Assembly: GCF_000963885.1 (NCBI RefSeq)
Contig: NZ_BALE01000021.1
Location: 27,701 to 91,700, forward strand
Source of the DNA: Tanticharoenia sakaeratensis NBRC 103193
GTDB lineage: Bacteria > Pseudomonadota > Alphaproteobacteria > Acetobacterales > Acetobacteraceae
Direction of reading: 5' to 3'
DNA: 64,000 nucleotides
The translations under genes were made by a program, and so were the position numbers. Position 1 is the stretch's first letter, and each line of letters opens with the position of its first letter. Shown piece after piece: positions 26,019-35,123 of the stretch. Below the pieces are notes generated by a model. The model had not been told where the DNA came from. It made no database searches and was given only the letters and a program-made list of their open reading frames with translations.

Positions 26019-28247
26019 TCATGTGAGAGTTGGCAATCCTGGCAACAACTTGTCCAGTGTTATCGGAAAGCTGCGCACCCGCACGCCGCAAGCGTCGAAA
26101 ATCGCATTCGCGATGGCTGCGCCGGCGCCGTTGATCCCGACTTCCCCGATCCCCTTGATGCCGATCGGATTGGCGACAGGTTCGATTTCCGGCAGCAGCA
26201 TGACGTCGATTGCGCCGACATCGGCCATGATCGGTACATGATAATTTGCAAGATCACGCATGACGAACTGACCGCGTGGATCGACGACATTGCCCTCGAT
26301 CAGGGCCGAAGACAGGCCCCAGATCATGCCACCCAACGCCTGTGATCGTGCCGTGCGCGCGTTCAGGATGCGCCCGGCGGCAAACGCGCCCAGCATCCTG
26401 CGACAACGCATCTCTCCCGTTACGGCATTGACCGCGACTTCGACGAAATGGGCGCCGAACGTCGCTTCGGCATAGCGCTTGGCTTCCATGCCGGGCGCCG
26501 TATGGCCCTGTACCGTCAGCCCCGCTGCGCCCACGAGGCGGCCAAGCGGATAACGGCGATCACCTGCGATCAGCGCGCCATCGGCAAAGTGCAAATGCGT
26601 TCCGGCCGCAACCTCGGCTTTGGACTGCAACGCCCCCCGAAGTGCTACGCACGCTTCATAAAGGGCTGAACCGGCGCTTTCCGCACCGAATGACCCACCC
26701 GAACCGGCAGTCGGTGGAAAATCGGTATCACCGATCAAGACCGTGACGCGATCGAGTGGAATCCCCATCGCCTCGGATGCGATCTGCGACAGGACCGTAA
26801 TGCTGCCGGTGCCGGGATCGGTCATCGCCAGCCGCGCCACGAGGACGCCGTCAGGAGCCAGTGTGACCTCCGCGCTCGATGGCCGCAGCATGTTGTCGCG
26901 CATCGCAGCGGCAACCCCGTATCCGATCAGCCACTCGCCTTCACGCCGCTTCCTGCGGGTCGACCAGCCGAACTTCTCTGCGCCCTGCCGCAGACATTCC
27001 GCAAGATGGCGGCTGCTGAAGGGCTGACCCGTGCTCGGATTGATCTGAGTATCGTTCCTCAGACGAAACTCGACTGGATCAAGCCCGCAGAGCCGCGCGG
27101 CTTCATCGATCCCACTTTCCAGGGCAAGCGTGCCCGACGCGTCCCCCGGCGAACGCATGGAATCAGACCGCGGCAGGTCGAGGCGTGCAATGCGCTGCGT
27201 GGTTTGGATGGCATCCGCACGATAAAGGCCCTTCGCACCCATCGTGTCCCCATCGAGATAATTGTCGAACGATGCCGTCTGCGACACGACGTCATGCGCC
27301 AGGGCATGGATATGCCCATCTGCGCCGACCCCGATGCGCACATGATGCAGAACGGCGGGACGATGGGTGGTCGCGGTGAACATCTGCTGCCGCGTGAACG
27401 AGAACTTGACCGGCTGCTTCAGGATCCGGCTGGCGATCGCACACGCGACCGAATCCGAAAAGTAAGGCAGCTTCCCGCCAAATCCGCCGCCGATCAGGCG
27501 GGCGACCACGCGGACCCGGTCTTTCGGCAGGCCGAAAGTCGCCGCGAGACCCTCCTGCATCGCATCAGGGATCTGGGCCGGTGCATAGACGGTGAGCTTG
27601 CCGTCCTTCCAATGCGCAAGGCTGCCCTGAAGCTCCATCGCCGCGTGATTCTGATACGGCGTATCGTAACGGACGTCGATCTGATGCGGCGACTGCGCGA
27701 AGGCCTCATCGAAATTGCCGGTCCGGCTGTCAGCCGATTTGCCGCCATGCAATGGAGCGGGATTGATGCCGCCGCTCTCTTTCAGGACGATACTGGCATC
27801 GAGAGGCTCATAGCGTACCGAGACAAGATCCGCTGCCGCCGTGGCGTTTTCGAATGTATCCGCCACGACAAATGCCACGGGTTCGCCGAAGTAACGCACG
27901 GTGCGGTCAAAAAAGACCGGCTGGCTGCGCGCGAAACGGACAGGCGCGTTCAATGGCCCCCAAGGCGACTGTCTTGGAACGTTGTCAGCCGTCAGGACGA
28001 GCCGGACGCCGGGCATGGCCTGCGCGTTCTTCGTATCGATGGCGGCGATGCGGCCGCGCGCGATGGTCGACAGAACGGCAGCCCCATACAGGATCGGTTC
28101 GGTCGCACCGATCTGGTCAGGCTGATATTCGACGGAATAGAGGGCATTCCCCGTGACCTTCGAATGGCCTTCACGACGGACGTTGCCGGGCCCGATCGGC
28201 GCGCTGAGTTCCGGTGCGGGCAGGAGCGCGTCTGGTGCTTGCGGCAT
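26019..28247 (-). CDS. paoC: Aldehyde oxidoreductase molybdenum-binding subunit (PaoC/xanthine dehydrogenase family)
   Basis: A 742-residue large subunit of a molybdenum hydroxylase, which binds the molybdopterin cofactor and oxidises aldehydes to acids. It opens with GPGNVRREGHSKVTGNALYS, has LIGGGFGGKLPYFSD (Moco-binding GGGFGGK) and, near the end, GIKGIGEVGINGAGAAIANA with the catalytic Glu. Length fits the 730-780 residues of PaoC-like proteins. ATG at 28247 was chosen, 5 nt after the FAD subunit stop; the frame continues upstream only as overlap. The subunit has no signal peptide of its own and would be exported with the Tat-bearing small subunit. Confidence 0.92.
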   Translation of the reverse strand: MPQAPDALLPAPELSAPIGPGNVRREGHSKVTGNALYSVEYQPDQIGATEPILYGAAVLSTIARGRIAAIDTKNAQAMPGVRLVLTADNVPRQSPWGPLNAPVRFARSQPVFFDRTVRYFGEPVAFVVADTFENATAAADLVSVRYEPLDASIVLKESGGINPAPLHGGKSADSRTGNFDEAFAQSPHQIDVRYDTPYQNHAAMELQGSLAHWKDGKLTVYAPAQIPDAMQEGLAATFGLPKDRVRVVARLIGGGFGGKLPYFSDSVACAIASRILKQPVKFSFTRQQMFTATTHRPAVLHHVRIGVGADGHIHALAHDVVSQTASFDNYLDGDTMGAKGLYRADAIQTTQRIARLDLPRSDSMRSPGDASGTLALESGIDEAARLCGLDPVEFRLRNDTQINPSTGQPFSSRHLAECLRQGAEKFGWSTRRKRREGEWLIGYGVAAAMRDNMLRPSSAEVTLAPDGVLVARLAMTDPGTGSITVLSQIASEAMGIPLDRVTVLIGDTDFPPTAGSGGSFGAESAGSALYEACVALRGALQSKAEVAAGTHLHFADGALIAGDRRYPLGRLVGAAGLTVQGHTAPGMEAKRYAEATFGAHFVEVAVNAVTGEMRCRRMLGAFAAGRILNARTARSQALGGMIWGLSSALIEGNVVDPRGQFVMRDLANYHVPIMADVGAIDVMLLPEIEPVANPIGIKGIGEVGINGAGAAIANAIFDACGVRVRSFPITLDKLLPGLPTLT

Positions 28248-28252
28248 GGCGG

Positions 28253-29224
28253 TCAGGCTCCCAGAACGGCGATCAGGGTGCGATGGGCGAGCGCGATCTT
28301 GAAATCGTTGTCGCCATGCCCCGCGGCGCCGGCGAGAGCGATATCGCACGCGGTCGAGATTGCTTGCGCATTGCGCGGCTTTCCACGCAGCGCTGCCTCG
28401 GCGGCCTCGATGCGCCACGGCTTGGGCGCAATCCCCCCGAACGCAAAGCGCACGCGTGTGAAATGTCCTTCCTCGACAGCCGCGATCGCGCCGACCGATA
28501 CGAGCGCGAACGCATAGCTCGCCCGATCGCGCACCTTGCGATAGCTCTGCATGCCCTGTGGCGGCGCGGGCAGCGAAACGCCGGTGATCATCTCCCCCGG
28601 CGTCAGTACGGTTTCATGTTGCGGCGCCGCATCGGGCAGCACGTAGAAATCGTCGATCGGTATGCGGCGATGCGCACCGTGTGCGTCTGTGGTCTCGACG
28701 ACCGCATCGAGGATCCGCATTGCGACCGCCATGTCCGACGGATGCACGGCAATGCAGGACGCGCTGCCGCCGACGATGGCGTTCATCCGGTTCGCACCAT
28801 CAAGCGCACCACACCCGCTCCCGGGCGCGCGCTTGTTGCAGCGATCGGACGTATCGTAGAACTGGACGCATCGTGTCCGCTGCAGGAGATTTCCGCCCGT
28901 CGTCGCCATGTTGCGGATCTGGCCGGATGCCCCAGCCAGAATCGCGCGGGACAGCAACGGATAATGCTCCCGGATCAGCGGATGCGCCGCGAGGTCGGCA
29001 TTGGTGACGAGCGCCCCGATCCGGACACCGCCATCAGGCAGCCTGCGGATCTCTTTCAGGCCCGGAATGCGATTGACGTCGATCAGGGCGGAGGGCCTTT
29101 CGATCGAAAGTTTCGCAAGGTCGAGCAGGTTCGTGCCCCCGGCGATCACCTTGGAGCCCGGGCGCTGCGCCGCACGCGTCGCCTCGGTGACGTCCCGCGC
29201 CCGCATGTAGGAAAAGGACTTCAT
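28253..29224 (-). CDS. paoB: Aldehyde oxidoreductase FAD-binding subunit (PaoB type)
   Basis: A 323-residue subunit that binds FAD and passes electrons between the Fe-S clusters and the acceptor. The FAD loop [13 protein letters not shown] and [13 protein letters not shown] are typical. The next Cys-rich segment, [14 protein letters not shown] then GSGCGAL, matches the extra [4Fe-4S]-binding insertion that distinguishes the PaoB subgroup from ordinary xanthine dehydrogenase FAD subunits. The ATG at 29224 overlaps the paoA stop (ATGA). Confidence 0.92.
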   Translation of the reverse strand: MKSFSYMRARDVTEATRAAQRPGSKVIAGGTNLLDLAKLSIERPSALIDVNRIPGLKEIRRLPDGGVRIGALVTNADLAAHPLIREHYPLLSRAILAGASGQIRNMATTGGNLLQRTRCVQFYDTSDRCNKRAPGSGCGALDGANRMNAIVGGSASCIAVHPSDMAVAMRILDAVVETTDAHGAHRRIPIDDFYVLPDAAPQHETVLTPGEMITGVSLPAPPQGMQSYRKVRDRASYAFALVSVGAIAAVEEGHFTRVRFAFGGIAPKPWRIEAAEAALRGKPRNAQAISTACDIALAGAAGHGDNDFKIALAHRTLIAVLGA

Positions 29225-29892
29225 GCCCCCTCCCGCGATACGGCCAGGATCGCTTCGGCAATGTTCGGATAGGCACTGCACCTGCAGATGTTGCCTGACA
29301 TCCGTTCATGAAGCTCGGCCGGGGACAGTTCCGGATGGGCCGACAGATCGTCTGTCACGAGGCTCGGTGCGCCGTTTCGCCACTCGTCCAGCATCCCGAC
29401 CGCCGAGCAGATCTGTCCCGGCGTGCAGTATCCGCATTGGAAGCCATCGTGTTCCAGAAAGGCTGCCTGCATCGGATGCAACTTGGCGTCCGGCCCGTGG
29501 CCCTCGGCCAGCCCTTCGACTGTCGTGACGTGATCGCCGTCGTGCATGACCGCAAGGCTGAGACAGGACAGCACGCGACGCCCGTTGACCAGCACGGTGC
29601 AGGCTCCGCATTGGCCATGGTCACACCCCTTCTTGGTGCCTGTGAGCATCAGGCGCTCCCGGAGCAGGTCCAGCAGCGTCACACGCGTATCAACCGTCAT
29701 CTGGTGTGGGGCACTGTTGATAACGATGGAAAAACTGCCCGTCAGGGCGTCCCGCGCGGCGTCAGGATCAGGGGGTGCCGCCTGCACGAGGCCTGTCTGC
29801 GCGACGGCCGCGGCGAGGGCGGAGCCCTGCATGAGGCGTCGCCGGCCAAAAGCCGGCCCGGAATGGCGTGTTGATGGAATGCTGTCCGACAT
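29221..29892 (-). CDS. paoA: Aldehyde oxidoreductase 2Fe-2S subunit with Tat signal (PaoA type)
   Basis: A 223-residue small subunit with two [2Fe-2S] clusters. The N-terminus has a Tat signal ([19 protein letters not shown]), so the complex works in the periplasm, as known for PaoABC. Cluster I is bound by [20 protein letters not shown] and the downstream Cys in LSCLSLAVM; cluster II by [12 protein letters not shown] and [12 protein letters not shown]. It is the first gene of the operon. No maturation gene (PaoD/XdhC type) follows, so that factor must be encoded elsewhere. Confidence 0.94.
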   Translation of the reverse strand: MSDSIPSTRHSGPAFGRRRLMQGSALAAAVAQTGLVQAAPPDPDAARDALTGSFSIVINSAPHQMTVDTRVTLLDLLRERLMLTGTKKGCDHGQCGACTVLVNGRRVLSCLSLAVMHDGDHVTTVEGLAEGHGPDAKLHPMQAAFLEHDGFQCGYCTPGQICSAVGMLDEWRNGAPSLVTDDLSAHPELSPAELHERMSGNICRCSAYPNIAEAILAVSREGA

Positions 29893-30420
29893 CGTTCGAC
29901 CCTAACGGCCGCTGACACCACTCGCTAGGACAAGGACACGAATAACGCGCATGTGTACTAGCGTCCGGTCAGACATTTCGCGGTTCTGACGGCGTCCTCC
30001 GCCTTGTGTTTGGCGGCTTCTGTCGTCTTGTGGCGGATGCGGATCGTCATGCGATCGAGAGGGACGATGTCCGCTCCGGGCCGGATCCCTGCTTTCAGCC
30101 GTCCAGACAGGGCGCGCCGAATTCCAGATGCCGACCATCGGGACGGGCCATCGGGCTCACGATCCGTTCAGGAGCGCGTTTGATCGGCACAATGCGGAAA
30201 TGGCCCTCCTGTAATCTCCCGGGCCGGGTTACGGAAAGCCGCACACGAACGCGTGTCCGACCATGTTCTGCTCGGCGGTCACGGTGTGCCTGCTGATGTC
30301 GGACAGGACGATCAAATTCTCACCCGCTGACACGTTTTGATTTGTCCAAACGAGGTGCCGCGGATGAGGAACCTGGTTCGTCACCGCGCATTATCTCGGG
30401 TCAGGAAATGGAGGCGAACC
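29893..30420. other. Intergenic stretch with a possible decayed frame
   Basis: About 530 nt upstream of paoA. On the minus strand two frames separated by a stop near 30105 give a protein-like run (including HFRIVPIKRAPERIVSPMA, then PLDRMTIRIRHKTTEAAKH) ending at about 29960, which may be a decayed small gene of unknown kind. An inverted repeat GTCAGA-N11-TCTGAC lies at 29968-29990. No paoA promoter was recognised. Confidence 0.35.
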
Positions 30421-30669
30421 ATGGAAGACGCCCGCTTCACACAGCATCGCGCTTCGGCAGATGATCATGAGCCTGACCTGCCCGGACATCCGCCTGCCCC
30501 CCCCGATCCGCCGACCGAGCCGCCACCGCCTCCAGCGCCGATTGAAGTGCCGCCGCCAGTGATGGAGCCGGATGGCGAGGAGGTCGATCCGCTGGATTAT
30601 CCGGATGTCGACGAGCCGGTTGAGCCGCCGGAGCCGGACGATGATGACGAAGGGCCCGTAGCCGACTGA
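30421..30669 (+). CDS. Proline-rich acidic small protein
   Basis: An 82-residue protein of extreme composition: proline, glutamate and aspartate make up most of the chain, with PPAPPDPPTEPPPPP in the middle and an Asp-rich end (DDDDEGPVAD). No signal peptide or membrane segment is seen. It is likely disordered. GGAGG lies 8 nt before ATG 30421, which supports a real gene. It is followed 16 nt later by a small membrane protein gene, so the two are probably expressed together. Function unknown. Confidence 0.65.
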   Translation: MEDARFTQHRASADDHEPDLPGHPPAPPDPPTEPPPPPAPIEVPPPVMEPDGEEVDPLDYPDVDEPVEPPEPDDDDEGPVAD

Positions 30670-30685
30670 GCGGTGGGAGTTCACC

Positions 30686-30874
30686 ATGCGTAGAGGACAT
30701 ATGATCGCAGGGGTTACGATCCTTGCGGTCGCGATGCTGCTTATTGCGTACCTGTTCTCCGGCCGTCAGTCATCGACGACGCCCGCGGAAGACCATACGC
30801 AGCATGTCTCGCCCCAGGCCGAGCTGATCGTGCCGAACCTGCCGTCCATGATGCAGTGGCACATGGCAGCGTAA
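30686..30874 (+). CDS. Small single-span membrane protein
   Basis: A 62-residue protein with one transmembrane helix (HMIAGVTILAVAMLLIAYLF) near the N-terminus and a polar tail rich in His, Ser and Pro. GGGAG lies about 8 nt before the ATG. It could be a Sec-exported protein with an uncleaved anchor. It follows the Pro-rich protein gene closely and is followed by a terminator-like hairpin. Function unknown. Confidence 0.65.
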   Translation: MRRGHMIAGVTILAVAMLLIAYLFSGRQSSTTPAEDHTQHVSPQAELIVPNLPSMMQWHMAA

Positions 30875-30886
30875 CGAGACGCCAGA

Positions 30887-30909
30887 CTGGGCAGTTCTGG
30901 ACTGCCCAG
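30887..30909 (+). terminator. Terminator-like hairpin after the two small genes
   Basis: CTGGGCAGT, a 5-nt loop, then ACTGCCCAG: a perfect 9-bp stem that begins 13 nt after the stop of the small membrane protein gene. A T run is missing, so it may be a terminator of the non-canonical kind or a transcript-end stabiliser. Confidence 0.5.
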
Positions 30910-31427
30910 CGACCTCAGCCACCGAGTGATGTCGCTGTTGCAGGAGGAATCGGGCTTCTGGTCGGAAGATTGTATTCGACCTTGCCATAAGAGGACCCGG
31001 AAAGATCGCCTAAAGGCAGATCATAAAGTACTGAGAAGGAATAGTCAGAAAGCCTGACATGTCACAAAGGCAGTCAGGGTCGTGTGGCAAAGTTATATTG
31101 GCATTCCTCCAGATCCGTAGTGTCCATACGGGAATTCGATCGGTATCCGGAGAAGGGCTTGCGGCGCGTTTCATACTTTCGTGACGACGAGTGCAACATG
31201 CCTGTATGGAAGCTGCAGCTTCCACACACGAAGATCGGGCAGGCACTGCTTCATTTCAAACGCAGTGCCCATCGCCTGTGTCTGATAATCAACGGAAATA
31301 ATTTGAGGCTTGCGGGAATGCAGCCATCTGCCCCCGTGCTGCGTCAGCACGGCTTCCCATATAAAGCTGGCGGAACCCGCAGGCCTGGGCAACCGGCAGA
31401 CACATCGCTCCCTTGAACATGCTCCCG
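30910..31427. other. No gene recognised
   Basis: About 520 nt between the hairpin and the end of the first flavin monooxygenase gene. Local base composition is less GC-rich than the genes around it. Short open frames on both strands lack start signals and motifs. Confidence 0.45.
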
Positions 31428-32726
31428 TCAGTCGACAAGATGGCCGCGCAGGGTCGATCCTTCATAAGCCGTGCGAAACAGCCCGCGCGCCTGCAGAAGC
31501 GGCACGACCTGATCCACGAAATCCTCGATCCCGCCGGGGATCGTGGCGGGCATGATGTTGAACCCGTCTGCGGCTCCTGCGCGGAACCGGGCTTCCATTT
31601 CGTCGGCCACGTCGACCGCGGTTCCGACGACTCTCAGATGGCCTCTTCCGCCTGCCGCATATTGCGCCAGTTCACGCAAGGTCATGGTGCGGCTCGCTTC
31701 CAGAAGCACCTGGAGCGATGCGGTCCCGAAGCGGGTCTGCAGCGTCTGCGGCAGGGGCTGATCGAGATCGAAGGAGGCAAGATCGACGTCGTTGCCGATC
31801 CAGTTCTGCAGGAAGCCGAGCCCCAGGGCCGGGTCGGTCAGCGCTTTCAGTTGCACGTCGCGCTCCTGCGCCTCGGCGCGCGTGCGTCCGATGACCGGGG
31901 ACAGACCCGGCATGACCTTGAGAGATGCCGGGTCACGTCCGAAGCCCGTGACCCGCGCCTTTACGTCTCGGTAAAATGCACAGGCCGCATCGAGGTCGTT
32001 CTGAACCGTATAGATCATTTCCGCATAGCGCGCCGCGAGAGCGCGGCCTGCGGGCGATCCGCCGGCCTGCACCAGAACCGGTGCACCCTGTGGCGACGGC
32101 GGCAGGTTCATTGGCCCCATGACCTTGAAGAATTCGCCCCGATGATCGAGCGCGCATGCCTTATCGGGATCGAAGAGGCGTCCCGTTGCCTTGTCGGGTC
32201 GCACCGATCCTTCTGGCCAGCTGCGCCACAGACGCATGACCACGTCGCAGAATTCCTCCGCCTTGCGATAGCGCCAGGCGTGATCGGGGATGCCATCAAA
32301 ACCGAAATTGCGTGCTTCCACGTCGGAGACGCCCGTCACGAGATTACAGCCGACGCGTCCGCCGGAAAGATGGTCGAGGGAGAGCACGCGTCGTGCGACG
32401 TGATAGGGATGATCGTAGGTCGTGTTCTGTGTGACCACGATGCCGATCCGGCTCGTCACGGCCGCGACCGCTGCAGCCGATGTCAGAGGCTCCTCAATGA
32501 AGACGCCGCGCCCGCTTTTCGACATCGTCTCGAAGTCGAGATCCGGAAGACCGGCAGACTCCGCAAAAAACACCGTGTCGAAAAGACCACGCTCCGCAAC
32601 GCGTGCGGTGTGCGTCAGTGACCGGAGCGTCGTAGCTGGTTCGACGGCGGTATCGGGATCGCGCCAGGCGGAGACATGATGCCCCGTGTTGAGCACGAAG
32701 AGACCAAGATGCATTTTCCTGTTCAC
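31428..32726 (-). CDS. FMN-dependent monooxygenase, NtaA/SnaA/DszA group of the luciferase-like family
   Basis: A 432-residue flavin monooxygenase that should use FMNH2 and O2 supplied by a separate reductase. Family features: MHLGLFVLNTGHHVSAWRDP at the start, the SRIGIVVTQNTTYDHPYHVAR segment (short form TQNTTYDHPYHVARR), SGGRVGCNLVTG, VLVQAGGSPAGRALAARYAE and GTAVDVADEMEARFRAGAADG. The GTG at 32726 is preceded 6 nt upstream by a perfect AGGAGG; ATG at 32714 is an alternative. It is divergent from the alcohol dehydrogenase gene. A paralogue lies at 40804, so two such enzymes serve this locus. Known members act on N- or S-containing chelators, alkanes and heteroaromatics. Confidence 0.9.
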   Translation of the reverse strand: MNRKMHLGLFVLNTGHHVSAWRDPDTAVEPATTLRSLTHTARVAERGLFDTVFFAESAGLPDLDFETMSKSGRGVFIEEPLTSAAAVAAVTSRIGIVVTQNTTYDHPYHVARRVLSLDHLSGGRVGCNLVTGVSDVEARNFGFDGIPDHAWRYRKAEEFCDVVMRLWRSWPEGSVRPDKATGRLFDPDKACALDHRGEFFKVMGPMNLPPSPQGAPVLVQAGGSPAGRALAARYAEMIYTVQNDLDAACAFYRDVKARVTGFGRDPASLKVMPGLSPVIGRTRAEAQERDVQLKALTDPALGLGFLQNWIGNDVDLASFDLDQPLPQTLQTRFGTASLQVLLEASRTMTLRELAQYAAGGRGHLRVVGTAVDVADEMEARFRAGAADGFNIMPATIPGGIEDFVDQVVPLLQARGLFRTAYEGSTLRGHLVD

Positions 32727-32830
32727 GTTCAACCTCCTGACTGGATAAGACGAATTCCCAGAACGGTTCGATCCTGACATGATTGCGCGGTATGCGCCGG
32801 CATGTCGCTGGTTCGCTGTTGGAGAAAACC

Positions 32831-33865
32831 ATGATGACCAACGCCGGCACCATGCGCGCCGTCCGCCTTCTGGAGCCGCGAGCGCCGTTCGTCCTGAAGG
32901 CCGTCTCCATTCCGCAGGCCGGACCTGGCGAAGTGCGGATCCGGATCGGCGCGTGTGGCATCTGTCGAACCGAACTGCACCTGCGTGACGGCGGCCTCGA
33001 TCTGGGCGCGCGCGATTTCACCGTCGGACACGAAATCGCGGGCATCGTGGACCAGGCAGGAGAGGGCGTTTCGCAGGATCGGCTCGGGGAAAAAGCCGTC
33101 GTTTATTATTATCAGGGATGCGGTCATTGCCGATATTGCCGGAGCGGGGAGACGCAGCTCTGCCCGACGCCCGTAGCACAGCCGGGTTTTTCGGCAGATG
33201 GCGGTTATGCCGAATACATCGTTGTGCCGGCCGCCAATGCGGTGACGCTTCCCGCTGCCGCCGATCTGGCCGAGGCGGCCCCTCTGGGATGTGCCGGATC
33301 GACGGCGGTTCATGCCTGCGGTCTGGCCCGGATCAGGACCGGTGACTGGGTTCTGGTCAATGGCGCCGGCGGGGTCGGACTTGCGATCGTTCAGGTGGCG
33401 CGCGCGGCGGGCGCCCGCGTCATTGCCGTCGGCCTCGGGGCGCAGAGCCTGGCACTTGCAACCGAACTGGGTGCCGAGGCGGTCATCGACGCCGCGTCTG
33501 AAAATGTCCTTGCCCGTGTGACGGAAATCACGGGGGAGGGTGTCGATGCGGCCTTCGAGCTGGTCGGGCGGGAGGCGACGATGCGGATCGCAACCGAGGT
33601 GTTGCGGCGACGCGGGCGTCTGGTCCTGATCGGCTATACCGGCGACGACTATGTCGTGCATCCGGTTGCGCTGATCGTGCGGGAAATCGCCGTCATGGGC
33701 TCCGTCGGTTCGACCCTGCAGGATCTTCACGACGCAGTGGCGCTGTATGCGCGCGGCCTGCTGCGCTCGCCGATCGCACAGCGCCTGCCGCTCGATGCCT
33801 TCGAAGAGGGGCTTGCGCTGACGGAGCGCGGACATGTGCATGGCCGCGTTGCCCTGCTGCCGTAA
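32831..33865 (+). CDS. Zinc-dependent alcohol dehydrogenase (MDR family)
   Basis: A 344-residue medium-chain dehydrogenase. Catalytic zinc ligands are in IGACGICRTELHLRDG (Cys) and TVGHEIAGIV (His); the structural zinc loop is GCGHCRYCRSGETQLC with its four cysteines. The nucleotide motif is VNGAGGVGLAIVQVARAAGA. GGAG lies 6 nt before ATG 32831. It is divergent from the first monooxygenase gene and convergent with the minus operon, so it likely oxidises an alcohol intermediate of the same pathway, with the aldehyde dehydrogenase at 43151 as next step. Confidence 0.9.
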   Translation: MMTNAGTMRAVRLLEPRAPFVLKAVSIPQAGPGEVRIRIGACGICRTELHLRDGGLDLGARDFTVGHEIAGIVDQAGEGVSQDRLGEKAVVYYYQGCGHCRYCRSGETQLCPTPVAQPGFSADGGYAEYIVVPAANAVTLPAAADLAEAAPLGCAGSTAVHACGLARIRTGDWVLVNGAGGVGLAIVQVARAAGARVIAVGLGAQSLALATELGAEAVIDAASENVLARVTEITGEGVDAAFELVGREATMRIATEVLRRRGRLVLIGYTGDDYVVHPVALIVREIAVMGSVGSTLQDLHDAVALYARGLLRSPIAQRLPLDAFEEGLALTERGHVHGRVALLP

Positions 33866-33877
33866 GGCGCAATCGGC

Positions 33878-33901
33878 GGCGCGGTTCATTCGAGCCGCGC
33901 C
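33878..33901. terminator. Hairpin between convergent genes
   Basis: GGCGCGG, a 10-nt loop and CCGCGCC make a perfect 7-bp stem between the convergent ends of the alcohol dehydrogenase and the minus operon, overlapping the last codons of the hydrolase. No T run. Bidirectional termination is plausible from position. Confidence 0.4.
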
Positions 33902-34704
33902 AGGAATGGCAGGAGAGCGGCATCAAATGCGCCCGGCTGCTCGCCATACGGCACGTGGTTGGAATTTTCGATGACAACGAATTCGGGATTGCCCAGTGCC
34001 GCCTCACAGGCGTGCCCGACGGACAGCGGAACAGCCTTGTCTTCCGCTCCCCAGATGACGAGAAGGTCGGCCGGGCTGAACTGTGCGCGGATCCGCTCGG
34101 CGACGTAATCGGCGGCAATCCCGTTGACCAGATAATCCCCGATCCGGGCAAATCCCTCGACCGTGCCGGGCAGGGTGTTGCAGCGCCACTCCTCCTCGAT
34201 CATGGCCTCCGTGACACTGTCCGGATCGTGCAGTACGAAGCGGAGCTTGCCGGCGAACAGGGCGCGGTCCTGGGCGCACACATTGCGTGCAATCGTCTCG
34301 GCGACAATCTGTTCGATCGGCACGATGCCCAAGGCACCGACGAGGCACAGACCGGGCACGCGCTCGGGCGCCAGTGTCGCGGCGAACGCGGCGATGTGCG
34401 CACCCAGAGACGTTCCGACCAGAACCGCGCGCGTCACGCCGAGCGTGTCCAGCGTCTGGAGGACGAACTGCGCGATCTCCGGCACGGTTGCCGGATTGTC
34501 CGCGTTCCGGCTTGCCAGGCCATGACCCGGAAGGTCGAATGCGATCGCGCGCCGTCCCTGGCTCGCGATCCGCTCGACAGTCGCGCGCCAGCGATCGGCG
34601 CGCGCGCCCAGACCATGGAGGAACACGACGACCGGCCCGCTGCCGGCCTCGATCACGCGTGTCTGAAACGGGCCCACGGCCAGAGGATATTGAATGCTGG
34701 TCAT
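33886..34704 (-). CDS. Alpha/beta hydrolase (last gene of the catabolic operon)
   Basis: A 272-residue alpha/beta-hydrolase-fold enzyme. Oxyanion region FLHGLGARADRW, nucleophile elbow VGTSLGAHIA (Ser), Asp in IWGAEDKAVP and His in ENSNHVPYGEQ complete the triad. Similar enzymes cleave C-C or amide/ester bonds in ring-degradation pathways (MhpC, RutD). It overlaps the RidA-fold gene by 4 nt and ends the eight-gene operon. A second hydrolase of the same fold is encoded at 38273. Confidence 0.87.
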   Translation of the reverse strand: MTSIQYPLAVGPFQTRVIEAGSGPVVVFLHGLGARADRWRATVERIASQGRRAIAFDLPGHGLASRNADNPATVPEIAQFVLQTLDTLGVTRAVLVGTSLGAHIAAFAATLAPERVPGLCLVGALGIVPIEQIVAETIARNVCAQDRALFAGKLRFVLHDPDSVTEAMIEEEWRCNTLPGTVEGFARIGDYLVNGIAADYVAERIRAQFSPADLLVIWGAEDKAVPLSVGHACEAALGNPEFVVIENSNHVPYGEQPGAFDAALLPFLARLE

Positions 34705-35123
34705 GATTTGGGCTCCTGTCTCGTATCGGTCTGCGCGGGCAGGCAGGCGATGGCGTCAATCTCGACGAGCGTTCCGTCGCCGATCAGTCCTGCGACCGCA
34801 ACCAGCGTGCTTGCCGGTTTCCATGTGCCGAACGCCTGTCGGCGCGCGGCATCGATCGCCCCGCGATCCGCAAGGTCGGTCACGAACAGGGACAGCTTCA
34901 CGACGTCTTCGAGACGCGCGCCGGCCTGTTCGAGGATTTTCGCCAACGTCGCGAAGATGAAGGCGGCCTGTGCACCCGCGTCATCGCGTCCGACCAGCGC
35001 ACCCTGTTCGTCCAGCGCCAGAAGTCCTGAGACGAAGATCTGGCCCGCGCCTGTCACGGCATGGGCATAATGCGAAACAGGTGGCGCCAGACCCGGCACC
35101 ATCAGCATGGACGGACCCGGCAT
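34701..35123 (-). CDS. RidA/YjgF-family protein, apparently without the catalytic Arg
   Basis: A 140-residue protein of the RidA (enamine/imine deaminase) fold: HYAHAVTGAGQIFVSGLLAL, then IFATLAKILEQAGARLEDVVK, and GDGTLVEIDAIACLP near the end. In active RidA an Arg stands in the P-ARS--EV segment before the last strand; here the place reads KPASTLVAVAGL, so that Arg seems absent, as in several Rid subfamilies without imine deaminase activity. Its start overlaps the Rieske beta subunit stop by 1 nt and its stop overlaps the hydrolase start. In the Rut pyrimidine pathway a RidA-fold protein also accompanies a flavin monooxygenase. Confidence 0.85.
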   Translation of the reverse strand: MPGPSMLMVPGLAPPVSHYAHAVTGAGQIFVSGLLALDEQGALVGRDDAGAQAAFIFATLAKILEQAGARLEDVVKLSLFVTDLADRGAIDAARRQAFGTWKPASTLVAVAGLIGDGTLVEIDAIACLPAQTDTRQEPKS

